DNA from: Sarcomyxa edulis
Taxonomy: Eukaryota > Basidiomycota > Agaricomycetes > Agaricales > Mycenaceae
Reading direction: 5' to 3'
Assembly (NCBI GenBank): GCA_009761415.1
Contig: QUOL01000006.1
Span: 992,001-1,056,000, forward strand
Length of the DNA: 64,000 nucleotides
The notes under the pieces: generated by a model
Told to the model about the DNA's origin: nothing
The model's database searches: none
Seen by the model: the letters and a program-made list of their open reading frames with translations, nothing else
Part shown: one piece after another, positions 1-11,324 of the stretch
Layout of the letters: each line of letters begins with the position of its first letter
How positions within the stretch are numbered: the stretch's first letter is position 1
Program-made: the position numbers and the translations under genes

Positions 1-720
1 CTTTTTTTGTAATCCGCTCTTTCAGCTCCGCGACGCCAACCAGCAACATCCAGGTCTCCCAAAGGGAAAAAAAGAAATCCATCGACTTTGACGAGTAGGG
101 AGGAGATTGCCAAGCGAATCTTTCGACGTCCCCGGGACGTCCAGACAGGCCTCGCGCAAGTCTCGCGGGGCTCTCGTCCAAGGGTCTGCCGTTCAGCAAA
201 ATCACTCTTTTTGATACCCTCATTGTTTGGCTCCTATCTAAGCTAGGTCATTCTCTTTCGGTGGCAAAGCGACTGCCGATATGGTGATGAACGCCCGCTT
301 CAAGAGGACTTTGTTATTCTGTCATCTCAATAATATGGATCTTATCATCGCCTGTTGAAATCGCTTGTGCTTGGAGATTTACTCTCCTGCAATCTGCGAT
401 ACTTGCAGCTGAAGATATTACACTTGGCCGCCCCAAATCATCCTCTCTGGTGTTCTTTAGCTCTAATTGCAAGCATCGGACCTGGGCACCAATTGCAAGC
501 GACACATGCCTTTTGTCGACCTGCCACCCCATGTCTATATTTGTGCTCGAATCGGTGTTCTGCGGTGGCTTATGCCAGTGGCCTGAAATTTTCGACCATA
601 TATGTTTGGACGGACCCATTATCCTGCCACCCGCCTCCCAGGGATATATGAATCGATTACTTCTCAACACTCTTCCTCTGCACAATCAACAACCCTAGAA
701 CGAACTCTTCCTACAACATA
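1..720. other. No supported gene; upstream region of the first gene
   Basis: I see no coding exon that can be joined convincingly here. Open frames on both strands are short, overlap each other and match nothing I recognise. The last 60 bases are pyrimidine- and CAA-rich, the usual look of a basidiomycete 5' leader just before the ATG at 721. Confidence 0.4.
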
Positions 721-1653
721 ATGTCCCTCACTAATCTTGTCGCCCTCCAAGTTGCTCAAGCTTCTTTGACACGAACCCAAGACACCGGTGCTACATCTTG
801 TCTGGATCTCTACAACAGAACTCTGGAGGCATTGCCTATTCCAAGACGAGGCACTCCTCTAGAGAAAGCGACAGTCGTGTCTATCGTTCTGGTATCTTCC
901 TGCTCACCCTCTCCTTCATCAGAAGAATTAACATCTCTTCAACAGCTAGTATACAGGCATTATGCTGCGTATCTTCGTCCCAGCATGATCTACGAGTAAC
1001 TGTCACCGCTCGCCATCGTAATAGCTCAAATATATGAAAGGGCCCTCTTCTTTGTGAACAAAAATAAGGTCAACGAGGACGAGGATCAAATTCATTCCAG
1101 TACGCCACACATTCATGTTGACCCACCAATCCTGACTACCTTCCTTTGATACAGGTGACCTGGAGTGTATATTACGCGCTTCTTACCATTGCCCTGAGTC
1201 CGCTGCTGCGTTAACTCAGCGAGGCCACACTCCATTCGATGACTGGTCAATAGACGAGGTAAGATGATGATTGTGCCGCTCTTTCAGAGATTGTGAATTC
1301 ACGTCTTTTCCTTAGTTTTTGCATCAGTATATTACATATAATCTTTTCGTGGTTCTGTGTGGATTGCGCTCAATTTGTTTGCCTCCAAACCCTTGTTTCT
1401 GTATCTTTTGTCACTTGTGTTCCCTACCGTCGCAGTCCTCTCCACTAACATCTATCTTATAATTAGGAACTCCGGATAGCCATGTCTATCAGGTTCGTCA
1501 ATCAATCATCATTGCTTCCGAAAGCTCCAGTGGCGGACGCACCAAGATTCTCCACTCACGTGCAGTTGTTTGTCCAAGGTGCGTCAACCAAATACTGCCG
1601 TCGCTCCGACTCGCTCGTGCTATGTACTGCCACAATGCAGATCTCACGCTTGA
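721..1653 (+). CDS. Hypothetical multi-exon protein, possibly a pseudogene
   Basis: The family is not recognised. The frame starts MSLTNLVALQ and runs 92 codons to a TAA near 997. It then continues open in the same frame (LSPLAIVIAQIYERALF...) to a GTACGC donor at about 1100. Splicing to the acceptor before 1157 restores phase and gives SSDLECILRASYHCPESAA..., ending in DDWSIDE at a GTAAGA donor. Later exons (FLHQYITYN..., ELRIAMSI..., SSSGGRTKILHS...) are less certain; the last could stop at the TGA at 1651-1653. The single TAA is either a true nonsense mutation or lies in an intron I could not place. The phase-consistent splicing around it suggests the locus was a real gene. Confidence 0.35.
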
Positions 1654-1894
1654 ACAGTCGATCTCGACGACTTGTTGTAGACTCCTCACGCGAGTCTATG
1701 AGCGAATCGGAGGGATTTCACGACAAGTCTAAGAGATGAGCGTCGGAGCCCAAGCTCTGAGCAGGTGCGTACGCACAGTTCTATCAGAGCTGATTTGTCG
1801 ATGTTTATTCAGGATTGACGTCTACCGATACGCGAAACCTAACGCGCTTTGGCCCCCTGGAAAAGCGCAGGGAAACCGACCTCGCGCTGCCTGC

Positions 1895-1901
1895 TATAAA
1901 A
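1895..1901 (+). promoter_or_regulatory. TATA box
   Basis: TATAAAA lies 139 bp upstream of the ATG at 2040. A long pyrimidine-rich stretch (about 1918-2020) separates the two, a common arrangement of fungal TATA promoters with a CT-rich start region. Confidence 0.5.
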
Positions 1902-2039
1902 TGTGTCGCGGATGGATCTCTGCTTTTCTCATTCTTGTGCTTCTGCTCTCTCCCTTACACCTCTTTACACCTCCAACATTTGCTGCTCTCCACTCTGCTA
2001 ATCTCCAATTCGTCGTTTGGCATTACAACCCTGGACACT

Positions 2040-2831
2040 ATGACAGATATCAACACCGCGTTTGAGCACATATCTTACCGAATCAGAGATCCCAAGAGCC
2101 CTCTGAACACCGCGTCGTTCGTCGATCTCTGCAGAAGTGTGCAGAGTCTGCTGTCGTCTTCAGGGTGCCTGGCTCATTCAGGGAAAGTGATGGAAGTAGT
2201 CAAGGTGTGTTCCTTGGTTTTCAAATTGTCATGCCACACCATTTTGAATATTGTAAACGCATCCATAGCATATGATTTCATTCTACGTTCTGAAGATCTC
2301 GCCATATTTTTACACATTCGCAGATGTGACGACAGACCGCTGCCTCAAAGAGATGTTTCTCATGTTCCGTTTCGCGGATTTGTTTTTCTACGAGCATGGA
2401 AGCCTTGAGGATTCGAGTTCGTTGTGTTACCCTTTTCTTTTGCATGCGCACGCTGACATTACGCACCTCGTCCAGGATATATGGCCGCGCTTTTGGTCTA
2501 CCTCCGGCAGCGGCCAGAGGTACTTTCACTCTTGGAGATGCAAGACTACGTTGCGAGATATAAGGCAAGTAGGACTTCCGCCACCAAGACTTTTACGATG
2601 TAGCAGCATCTAACCTTCTGTCTTGCAGGCTCATACAAGCTGAGCTCGATATTCTGTCCGTCTATTGTATTCTTAGATGGCCATTTAGTGCCATGTTTCT
2701 GGCATGTTCTCCTTTCGTCATTATATGTATGCCGCGCCAAATTGTTTAAACTATTGTCACACCTGGTAGACTGCATAGTTGGTGGCCTACCAGACTCATA
2801 TCCAAGATTCCAGAATTTGAAAAGATATTAA
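2040..2831 (+). CDS. Hypothetical protein, four exons
   Basis: Family not recognised. Exon 1 starts at 2040 (MTDINTAFEHISYRI...) and ends near 2204-2208. Exon 2 starts at 2324 (VTTDRCLKEMFLMFRFADLFF...) and leaves through a GTTCGT donor after LEDS. Exon 3 follows the acceptor CGTCCAG and reads RYMAALLVYLRQRPEVLSLL. Exon 4 follows CTTGCAG and reads SYKLSSIFCPSIVFLDGH... to the TAA at 2829-2831. Exons 2 to 4 join in consistent phase. The exon 1 to 2 join needs a weak GTTCCT donor, so that border is doubtful. A TATA box and CT-rich leader precede the ATG. The product would be a helical protein of roughly 200 residues with no visible signal peptide. Confidence 0.45.
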
Positions 2832-3100
2832 TCAGACGAGAGGATCATTGTATAGACACTGATTATGTTCGAATTAACCAGAAGGGGGTGACGTTCACCA
2901 ATACCTGTCCCCCAACCTACATGTGCGCCAAATTGCCCGAGAGTCTGCCATATCTAGGCTCTGTGTGCTTTAGAGTGAGCTTTTTGCTAATCAATATATA
3001 TAGTGGAGTGAGAGCATTGTAAATGTGTACTTGGAATAAGGTGCGCAGCTGTGCGACTCACCTTCGAATTAGTCTTTGCCAAAAGTAACAAGGGAGTTCG

Positions 3101-4380
3101 TTAAGAAGAAAGTTGTTCAAGTAGAGGAACGACTTGATCTATCGTCAGTCTGATTTCTGGTTTGTGTGCCCATGCCTTTTCCATGACCTTCCAGACATCA
3201 TCTTCCACGGGAGGGTCACTATATTTATCCCGTATTGGAGCTATGCCCTGGTTGAGCAAGAGTATGATCTTAAAATCAGTTTTGACGTAGTAGTAAGGGG
3301 CCTTTCTGGTGATCAACTGAAACGAATAAGGTCAGTGAGACTTCGGATCAGACTGAATAGAGGTTGAACGCACCTGAAGCATCAGCATGGCGAACCCATA
3401 GACATCGGTTGCCTTCGTGAGCACTCCGACAGATTCATCATCATCAGCAGGAAATAACTCTGGCGCCAAGAACCGCAAGGTCCCCGCAAACGCGGTTGTA
3501 TAGCCTCGGTGATCAACGACTTTGGAGCGCCCGAAATCACACAGACGGGGCGTCCCATCGTCAGCAATGAGGACGTTCTCCTGTGGGCTTCAATTTCAAC
3601 GCAGACCTTCTTACTAGTGAGAATGGTGCTTACGCATTTTATATCGCCATGGATCACATCCTTAGAGTGAAGGTATTGAAGGCCTTTTGCAACGCCGATC
3701 ACCTGAAAACGGGAGGCATAAGTCGAAAACTTAGATTATGACGGTCAATATGATGCCCACGATATCCATTCGAATCGCAGTTGGATTCCTGACAAGGTAA
3801 TCGGTTACGTTGCCCGAGTCACAGAAGGGAGAGATCAACGCTGGAGAGGGTCCAAGACCATGGCTAATACCATAGAAGGGTTGAATGTTGGGGTGTTCCA
3901 GCTGATGCCAAACTTTAGCCTCGCGTTTGAGACGCTAGACATGGAAAACAGGATAGAGATAATTTGTCAAAAAGATACGGCAGGCATGACTTACCCTGGT
4001 CATTGCATCCAATTGAACCGCGTCGGTATGTACTCCAATGAATATCTTGATAGCTACCTGGTAAATCCGATTAGAGCATTCGATCCACTTAGCACACTAT
4101 GACTCACATTAGTCGGGACCCCGCCGATTGTCCTAATCCCTCGGAAAACTTGTGCGAAACCTCCTACGGCTACAGAATCAGCATCGGTTTTCTGTACTTC
4201 GCCTGTGATGTCCTGGGAGGTCGAAACAGTAAATCAAGCCGTCGGCAGAGCCAGCGTACGCTGTTTACTTACCGGAGCTTCAGTCTCACTAGAGTTGGAC
4301 ATCAACGGAGATGGTGGGATATATGTAGAGTTCGACACTGAAGTCGGAGAAGGCTGAGGAGTGAGTGTGGGTCCATGCAT
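3101..4380 (-). CDS. TKL-type protein kinase with HGD catalytic loop
   Basis: Ser/Thr or dual-specificity kinase of the tyrosine-kinase-like class expanded in Agaricomycetes. Seven exons fit in phase: 4273-4380, 4108-4212, 3995-4057, 3761-3934, 3634-3702, 3374-3580, 3101-3316 (about 313 residues). After a Ser/Pro-rich N-terminus come a degenerate glycine loop (VAVGGFAQVFRG), the ATP lysine in VAIK, the catalytic loop HGDIK, the magnesium motif DFG, and an APE-like LAPE. The last exon carries the usual C-lobe Arg in KPEIRLTIDQV. HGD replaces HRD, so this is a non-RD kinase. It is nearly all kinase domain. It diverges from a second kinase at 4842 with a shared intergenic region of about 460 bp. 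Substrate unknown. Confidence 0.8.
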
Positions 4381-4841
4381 ATAAATGTTATCTGTAGCGC
4401 TTATTCGAAGGCGGAAAAAGTGTCTGACTGTTATTAGCAGCATCATGTTTCCCTGTGCGATGATTGAGTTATGTCGGATGACCTATCTATCGGATCTGTA
4501 CGTGGTCCAGCACATAGGCTTCGTTATCGTCCAGGTGCATAAATGGAGTACATCTTGGTGCTCCATAATGAGATGAAGGTCCAAGGTCCAAGGCTATCAG
4601 GATTCAGGAGCCTGGTCCCTGGTGTCACACTGGTAAGAACGCGTAGGCGCGCGTGACACGTGACTTATCCGATAAACGCCCACTAGACTCGGAGTTTCGA
4701 AATATTTCGGCCCCAAGTACGTATAACGGGATACGTGTGCGTGGCGTCTTAAAGCAAGATGTGACCGCGTCTATCTCACTGCTTCTCTCCCCTCCTCAAA
4801 CACCCTCGAAAACAAGGTCTCGACGTTGCCTCAGCGACTGG
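4381..4841. promoter_or_regulatory. Shared intergenic region between divergent kinase genes
   Basis: This 461-bp stretch separates two divergently transcribed kinase genes and must hold both promoters. I see no clear TATA box or repeat in it. The open frame crossing 4653-4840 has no recognisable content. Confidence 0.4.
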
Positions 4842-6032
4842 ATGTCTCGCGGGAAATCAATGTCCGATTTAGTGAAGTGGTATCAATCGTCGTGCGTGCA
4901 GTTGCATTAAAATTCAATACAGGACATAAGCGCCCAGGTAGTGCAGATGACTGATCACCCTGTTGACTCTGGCCAACGTGCGGATTTGTGGAAAGGAGAG
5001 CTCAGAACAGAAGGCAGAAATAAGGTACTTCTGGCAATTCCCCATTTTGACTTTCGTCCTGGAATTCCAACTTAACGCACAGGTCGTGGCTCTTAAACTG
5101 CTACGTGGCCGGGGCTCAGCGCAGAAAAAGTGGACCGAAGAGATCTACAAGGTACTTTACTTCCCTGTTATCTTCAATCGTGAGAAACTTAAAGGCGATA
5201 CCAGCGTTATATCGAACACGCTCAAGTCTGGTGCCAGCTTTACCACAGGAACGTTGCACCGGTTTTTGGACTTGTGACCACCTTGGGCGTTCTCCCAGCG
5301 CTTGTTATGCCATACTACTCCAATGGAAGCGTCATGCATCGCATCTCCTGTGATCCCAACACACCGAGGGACACACGCTTGTCATGGATAGTAGACGCTG
5401 CCAGTGGCCTCCAGTATCTCCACAACTTCCAAATCCCTGTTATCCATGGAGATATTCGTGGTGTGGGTGTTCACATGCTACATTTACCCTTGATACCACA
5501 ACACTAAACTTCTTTTGATTTAGGCGAACATCTTCATAGACGACGCTGGTCAGGCGTGTCTTGCAGATTTCGGCATGCCGTTCATCCTAGACGCCCCGTT
5601 CTGGAGTGAATTCAAGGCAATAGGACCGTGCCGATGGACAGCTCCGGAAGTGATGGATCCGCCCGATGATGAACCGGTCATGAAACTTCTTTATAGTAAG
5701 AGTAGCGACGTTTACTCTCTAGGAATGACTATGTTGGAGGTATGTCTTCGAGCCCTTGCACGTTGCTTCACACAACTGACTCTTCGCGGAATCAGATAAT
5801 TACTGGAAAGGCCCCGTTTGCACAGAAGGATCATGACCTTAGAGTCTATACCTTTGTTGCGTCTGGGAAGCGCCCCGATATCCCTGCTGATCTACAAGAG
5901 GGCGTACGGACCCTCATAGAAAACTGTTGGGCTCAGGACCCTTCGCACAGACCGTCAACAAGAGATGTCTGCGAGACTCTCATGAGCGTGCGTCGATTGA
6001 CCACATCCATATATGAACCTAAAATATTCTGA
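4842..6032 (+). CDS. TKL-type protein kinase, weak glycine loop
   Basis: Second kinase of the same class as its divergent neighbour. Exons: about 4842-4895 (MSRGKSMSDLVKWYQSSC), 4938 to an AAG just before a GTACTT donor, a VVALKLL exon ending 5151, 5205-5462, 5524-5739, 5796-6032. VALK supplies the ATP lysine. The catalytic loop is HGDIRGAN, the magnesium motif DFG, the activation-segment end TAPE, and the C-lobe arginine sits in DPSHRPSTRD. The glycine-rich loop cannot be seen: the place where GxGxxG is expected reads VDSGQRADLWKGEL. Activity may be weak or depend on a partner. The first intron is uncertain; the likeliest version is only 42 bp. Confidence 0.75.
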
Positions 6033-6295
6033 GAGCCAATCATAGTTGACGAGGCTCACGTTGACGACATCTTCACCGTCCGGTATCTTCGATTTCTTTT
6101 CTGGTCGTCCCTGGTGGTGATCATGATTTGGGCGCATTGTGAGGTAGCGGTATTGTGCTTTCGCGATGCTTTACGACAGATACCTACCTGACAATGCTTC
6201 CATTACGACTTGCAATGAAATATGCCAGACTGTTATCCCGAATAATGATAAATCGAGTGTCAAGATATTACGATGCCTCCTTCGCATCGAATTCG
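6033..6295. other. Short intergenic region between convergent genes
   Basis: The kinase ends at 6032 and the SET gene ends on the other strand at 6296. The 263 bp between them hold both 3' ends. No gene is visible. Confidence 0.5.
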
Positions 6296-7750
6296 CTATT
6301 CGTCGTCATCGAAAACCAACTCGATGCCCAAAGTTCGTGCTTTTTCGATAGCAAGCTCCTCCTTGTCACGCGCGAACGCGATAAGAGATTCTAGAATGTC
6401 GCGTTGTCCTGTCAAGCAAAAGCACGCTTTTAGGTTGCATTCGATAGGAGCGATGTTAATTTGAGAGTGATCACCTTCAAGATAATGCTCCCACATTGAA
6501 GCCACCTCTGGTCGGGCCGAAGGATCACAACGAATAGGCAGATGGTCGATTAACGTTTGAACCATGTCGGTAAGAACACCAGATGCTTCTAATTGGTCTT
6601 CGTAATTCAGCTCAGATTCTGGTGTATCTTGGGCAATAAAGCGAAGAACTTCGTTCCAAACGCCATCGGCGCCACTGGCGCTGCGACCAACTTCCCATTT
6701 CTTGCCATCCGTACCGCCGATTTTGAGAACGATGGTATCGTCTGGGTTATCGGGGAGAGAAAACCCATATCCCAGAATGAGTTCGGAGTTCGGTTTGGCT
6801 CCGTAGTTATTGAAGAGTTCTTGGCCTGGTACGGCAGGGTTGTGGAGAACGAGAGATACAGTGGGCGCCGTGGCTGAAGTAGCGCCTTCAATCGGATACG
6901 AGACCGCCCATGATACAGGTTGCCCGCGGGCGTGATTCAGCGAATCGATCCCGGGAAGTAGGATGGGATAAGACATAGAGGAGGATACTAGAGTAGGATT
7001 TGGTGACAGGAGAGTGGAAGGGAAGGCTCGCGATGATAGATATGAGGAAGCTGTGAGATATTTCTGCCTAAGACGCGTCAGATTGGGTACGTCATCGGGC
7101 CCTCAGTTTCGTTGGAACGGACCAGGTGAAGTCTTCCGCCCAAGACGAGTTCCCCGTCGTGAGAACACTCTTGCAGCGATTCCATTCTATACGCCATTCA
7201 CGTTCGCGGTCGATCGTAGCTCCGTATAAGTTTGTGCCTTTGAAGGCGTTTAATTCATCGAAAGTAAAATGGAGAGGCGTTCTGAGCTTTTCCGTTGGTG
7301 GGAGAGTATTGATATAGGGCGAGTGGGCTACTAGAAGGGGGATTTCACTGCATGTCGCATTAGTGTCGGTAGAATACTGAGCTGATAGAAAGCTTACTTC
7401 GACCGATCCCTCACCCAATGTAAGCAGATATATGTGCAGATTAGCTCCCTTTCAGATAACGTTTCTAGTCCGAACAATCCTTGGAGGTTAGACAATGCTT
7501 GAAGCGCAATCTCTCGTGTGATGGCAAGTGCGAAAGGACACATCACGACCTGTGTGTCAGATGGCAAGGATGCTCCTGCAACGATAGATATTCCGGAAGG
7601 AACTCATGAAACCTGATGGTCAGCGTTGTACGAAGAGGGAACAGTAGGGCGAATACCTGGGATGAAATGTACGTCCGGATGAAATTGACCTCCGTGGTCT
7701 TCCAGCCAAGTTTTGAACAATGAAACGCTATCTGATTCGCTTCCTAGCAT
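6296..7750 (-). CDS. SET-domain protein lysine methyltransferase (Rubisco-LSMT/RKM type)
   Basis: Predicted non-histone protein lysine methyltransferase using S-adenosylmethionine. Four exons join exactly in phase: 7657-7750, 7398-7602, 7123-7347, 6296-7067, giving 431 residues. Near the N-terminus GGQFHPDVHF and GISIVAGASLPSDTQV match the first SET strands. The middle has an inserted helical segment (ERELICTYICLHWVRDRS...). The SET core ends in LPGIDSLNH and the knot motif NNYG followed by NSELILGYGF, which holds the cofactor and catalytic tyrosine positions. A Rubisco-LSMT-like substrate-binding tail follows. The ATG lies only 134 bp from a large TIR element, so the native promoter was probably displaced or altered. 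Confidence 0.85.
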
Positions 7751-7884
7751 TTTCTGCACGCTATAAGAGAAGAAAATCAAGACCAGATATTCTGCACGAT
7801 AATGTTCAAGGTCAAGAGCGTCAAGTTCAAGTTTTAAGAATCTCAGCTGAAGAACTTCGCGGCCAGAGTTCACGCGTTTGTGTA

Positions 7885-8205
7885 TGGCAACAGGGACAGA
7901 TCAGCTTGGTTTTTCGATCATTTTGGGAATGCCGACGCGGCAAGTCAGCACAGACCCCGATCACTTACCATTTTCTATATCTGACGTGAGGTGAACTGAA
8001 ACCACGTGCACTCGAGACGCGTCGACGCGTCGGTCGCGCTCGCTGTCCGAGACATCGAGACGCGTCGGTCGCGCTCGCTGTCCGAGACATCGAGCACGCG
8101 TATTCACTCATTGGCACATCTTTTAATGCAGTTTTTTCTTGTATACTGGTATATGGTCTATATATAGTGTGATTCAGTACACTTAATCCACATTCCAAGA
8201 GCCTG
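7885..8205 (+). repeat. Left terminal inverted repeat
   Basis: It matches the reverse complement of 11037-11322 almost base for base, apart from one 35-bp tandem duplication (about 8021-8095). The duplicated unit is CpG-rich and contains ACGCGT. Four ACGCGT hexamers lie in this repeat. Confidence 0.85.
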
Positions 8206-8964
8206 TATCTAGAGTGGAAGAATGCATGACACCGGGAAGTCTACAGAATATTTGAAGCGGTATAGGGATGGTCAATATGATATTTACATGTCTAAAGAGA
8301 GTAGATGTTCTATACAGTAAGGGGAGGGGGGATGCTGACATCAGTAAACCGTGTTGTGCTATGTAGCTCTCCGTAGAACTGTAAGGGAACATCTTGTTAT
8401 GTCCAGCTCTATGGGAGCTTACGTGGTACGCCTTGGCATCTCTTCTAGCTATTGCTTACTGTACGCGCTCTTCACATCAACCTTACCACCACATGCATCC
8501 ATCACATGACCTCTTCCAGTCTTACTCATCCCTTCGTTACCGCTTACTTATACATCAGTCAGCGATAATATCATTCGTACATACCTGGTAGGATACTCCC
8601 ACACAGATGTAGTATATAGAGCGGGTGGGGATATGGAATATCCCCACCTTGATATCAACTTGGGTTCCGGGCATTTACTCCCCTGACAAGAACTACATAG
8701 AGAGCCATAGAGGCAAAGGACCCATAGTAAGGGTCCTGGTGTTTATAGTTCTACAAAGATGCCCACAAACTCTATGGAATTCTATGGAGGGTCCTGCAAC
8801 CTCTACAGAGATCTCTAGAGCTCTCTGTAGATGCACAAGAACTTATATATACCTTACCTAGAACATCTTATTGTTTTCATTTTAGTTTGCAAGATGTAAT
8901 GATACTATTAGAACAAATTACTAGTACTACATACACGCTAAGACATACGAGTACATTTAGCTCG

Positions 8965-9300
8965 TTCCCGCCATCTTTTGTTTCATTCCCCGTCCTGTCG
9001 ACTTCTTCCCCGCACTCTCAACTTGTCCTCTACCTCTCGTTTCCTTCCCTGTTGCCATCACTTATTTCCCGGCCTCTTCACTTGTCCCCCATCCTCTTGT
9101 CTTGCTTCCCACCACCTTGTTTTGCTCCTTGGTGTCTCCCCTCATTTCTCACCCTCTTGTTTTGCTCTCTGCCATCTCGTCTCGCTCCACAACCTCTCAT
9201 CTTCTTCCGCAACCCCTTGTCTTCTTCCACACCCTTTTATCTCACTCCTCAACTTCTTGTTTTGCTCCCCAACCTCTCGTCTTCGGTGCCCTGTTGTCCA
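8965..9300 (+). repeat. C/T-rich minisatellite inside the TIR element
   Basis: About 16 degenerate copies of a 20-21 bp unit of the form CTTGTCTTGCTCCCCACCCT. The open frames crossing it are by-products of the skewed composition. The same unit recurs on the opposite strand at 53335-53690. Confidence 0.75.
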
Positions 9301-11036
9301 AGATGATGAGGGTAGCTGTGAAGTCCGCAAACTGATGATGGTGAGTGGGAGGATCATGGAATCGGAGGACCCGTAGTATTTTGGTCGGATCTGTATCCTG
9401 TAAATGCGAGTAACAAATTGCATTAGTAATGATGCCATCGTGTGTACTGGAGAAGTTACAGAAGACTCACCAACAATTGAGTGGGTATGTGTTGAGCCTA
9501 ACACCAATTTGTAGTAAATAAAATACTGCATTTAGAGAGAGGTCAGTACATAGGCAATATGAGGGGGCACTCATAAGACTAACCAGTGATTGTCTTCAAA
9601 TTGTCTCCGGATTGCGTGCTAGGTGTACCGTGTGGCTGTGTACAAGAGCTTCGGTACTTGAACAGGATGGAGGTGTATATGTGGGGGTTGGAATAATGGC
9701 AAGGTAGGTGAGTTGGGTGTTGGGTGTATTCTGTGGAGGGAACGAGAAAGCGAGGGAGATGGAATATCAATCAATGGCTAAGAAACACCATATATCGAAG
9801 CACTTACATTTCTCGTTGCAGTGCCCAATGCCTACGGGATACTCCCTCGGCCCTCTCAGCAGTCCCGCACTTAGTCGCAAATCTCCTTCTAGATGAGTAG
9901 GTCACCTTTCTGATCAGTAGAGACCGACAATGTGGGTGGATTGCGGCGAAAGGATAGGTCGGAAGAAGTTACGAGTCACTGTGACCGGAGTTGCTGCCGT
10001 GATGTGCTGGCACTTTAGGGTAGCCTCATTTGAACTTGACGAAAAAAAAACTGAGCTTGATTTTGTAGAGTATACTTATAGAGAAGCACATAGATAGCCC
10101 AAAAGTATACAGAGCTACATAGAACTACACAATGCAAGGTGTGTGCTATAGCAACTACTTTGGGACTACAGGCATCTATGGAATGTCTATGGATGTCTAC
10201 GGGGTCTGTATTAACTATGTTTTTGTACGTCTGCTATGACTTTCTACCGCACAAACACTGGTTTGCTGATGCTGACAGATGGCCAGTCTGGAAAACAACC
10301 AGTGTTGAGAGTCCATGTCAATACTAGGACTACGTCACCTATTGGATTTTGCGGTGTCTCAATATATACTTACATTGTTGCATCCTCACCACACCTCAGC
10401 TGTTCTACTCCTGCTAGACACTGAGAGCTCTCCAATATCTAGATTCTATAACCAGGACAAGTGAAGTATCTTTCAGCTACACATTTCAACACTGGACAAC
10501 TTCTCATACATCTTGGGGGTCTATAGCTATGTGGCAAGTAGTTGAGATATGTGGTGTATATATGCTTGCCCAAAGGTTCCTGTACATTTGAGAGCCTCCC
10601 TGTATGCAATATATAGCCTTCTATCTCCTTTCCTTTCTTACACTGCCCCTCTCATCCTTCCCAGAGATAGATCTAAGAATTTTCCATTCATTTAAACACT
10701 GGATAGATGAAACCTAGATGACATCTTCATCTTGGTTCACCCTGGTGAGTCATTTGACCCCCCTCTCTCTTCAAAAAAAACTTGAGTTCTGACCCCACCA
10801 TTGCTTTTGTATGTCCCTCTCTCAACTTTTGACATTAAGAAGTGATTTTAAACTGCATGTATCCCATATTACACGTGTTTACCTCTCCAGAAATTGGTAG
10901 GAAGGAATGTTGCCCCCAGGATTGGCATATGTTTGCTTCCCCAGGCCCCTGGCTCTCCCTGATATATACTGAGACCTCATAGTTCTACTTCCTCATATGA
11001 TTACTATATTTATCTATATGTCTATACACAGGCTCC

Positions 11037-11322
11037 CAGGCTCTTGGAATGTGGATTAAGTGCACTGAATCACACTATATATAGACCATATACCAGTATA
11101 CAAGAAAAAACTGCATTAAAAGATGTGCCAATGAGTGAATACGCGTGCTCGATGTCTCGGACAGCGAGCGCGACCGACGCGTCGACGCGTCTCGAGTGCA
11201 CGTGGTTTCAGTTCACCTCACGTCAGATATAGAAAATGGTAAGTGATCGGGGTCTGTGCTGACTTGCCGCGTCGGCATCCCCAAAATGATCGAAAAACCA
11301 AGCTGATCTGTCCCTGTTGCCA
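11037..11322 (-). repeat. Right terminal inverted repeat
   Basis: Reverse complement of the left repeat, with one copy of the 35-bp unit and three ACGCGT hexamers. It ends CCTGTTGCCA, followed by the TA target duplicate. Confidence 0.85.
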
Positions 11323-11324
11323 TA

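Larger units (their letters stand above)
7883..11324. mobile_element. 3.4-kb TIR element with TA target duplication, no transposase seen
   Basis: The ends are long inverted repeats: left 7885-8205, right 11037-11322. The tip reads TGGCAACAGGGACAGATC on the left and its reverse complement on the right. A TA dinucleotide sits directly outside each tip (7883-7884, 11323-11324), as in Tc1/mariner-like insertions. The repeats are nearly identical, so the insertion looks recent. The left repeat is 35 bp longer because one 35-bp unit is duplicated in tandem. The 2.8-kb interior has no long coding frame and no DDE-like motif. It holds a C/T-rich minisatellite and many short CTATAGA/CTACAG-type words. 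It looks non-autonomous, mobilised from elsewhere. Confidence 0.85.

Noticed and set aside
7965..8198. Small protein encoded in the inverted repeat (also at 11044-11232)
   Set aside because: The same frame appears in both TIR copies only because they are inverted repeats; it has no start context or conserved motif and the two copies diverge after the duplication.
8887..9531. Open frames on both strands rich in Ser/Leu/Pro
   Set aside because: They run over the C/T-rich minisatellite; openness comes from the repeat unit and no domain is visible.
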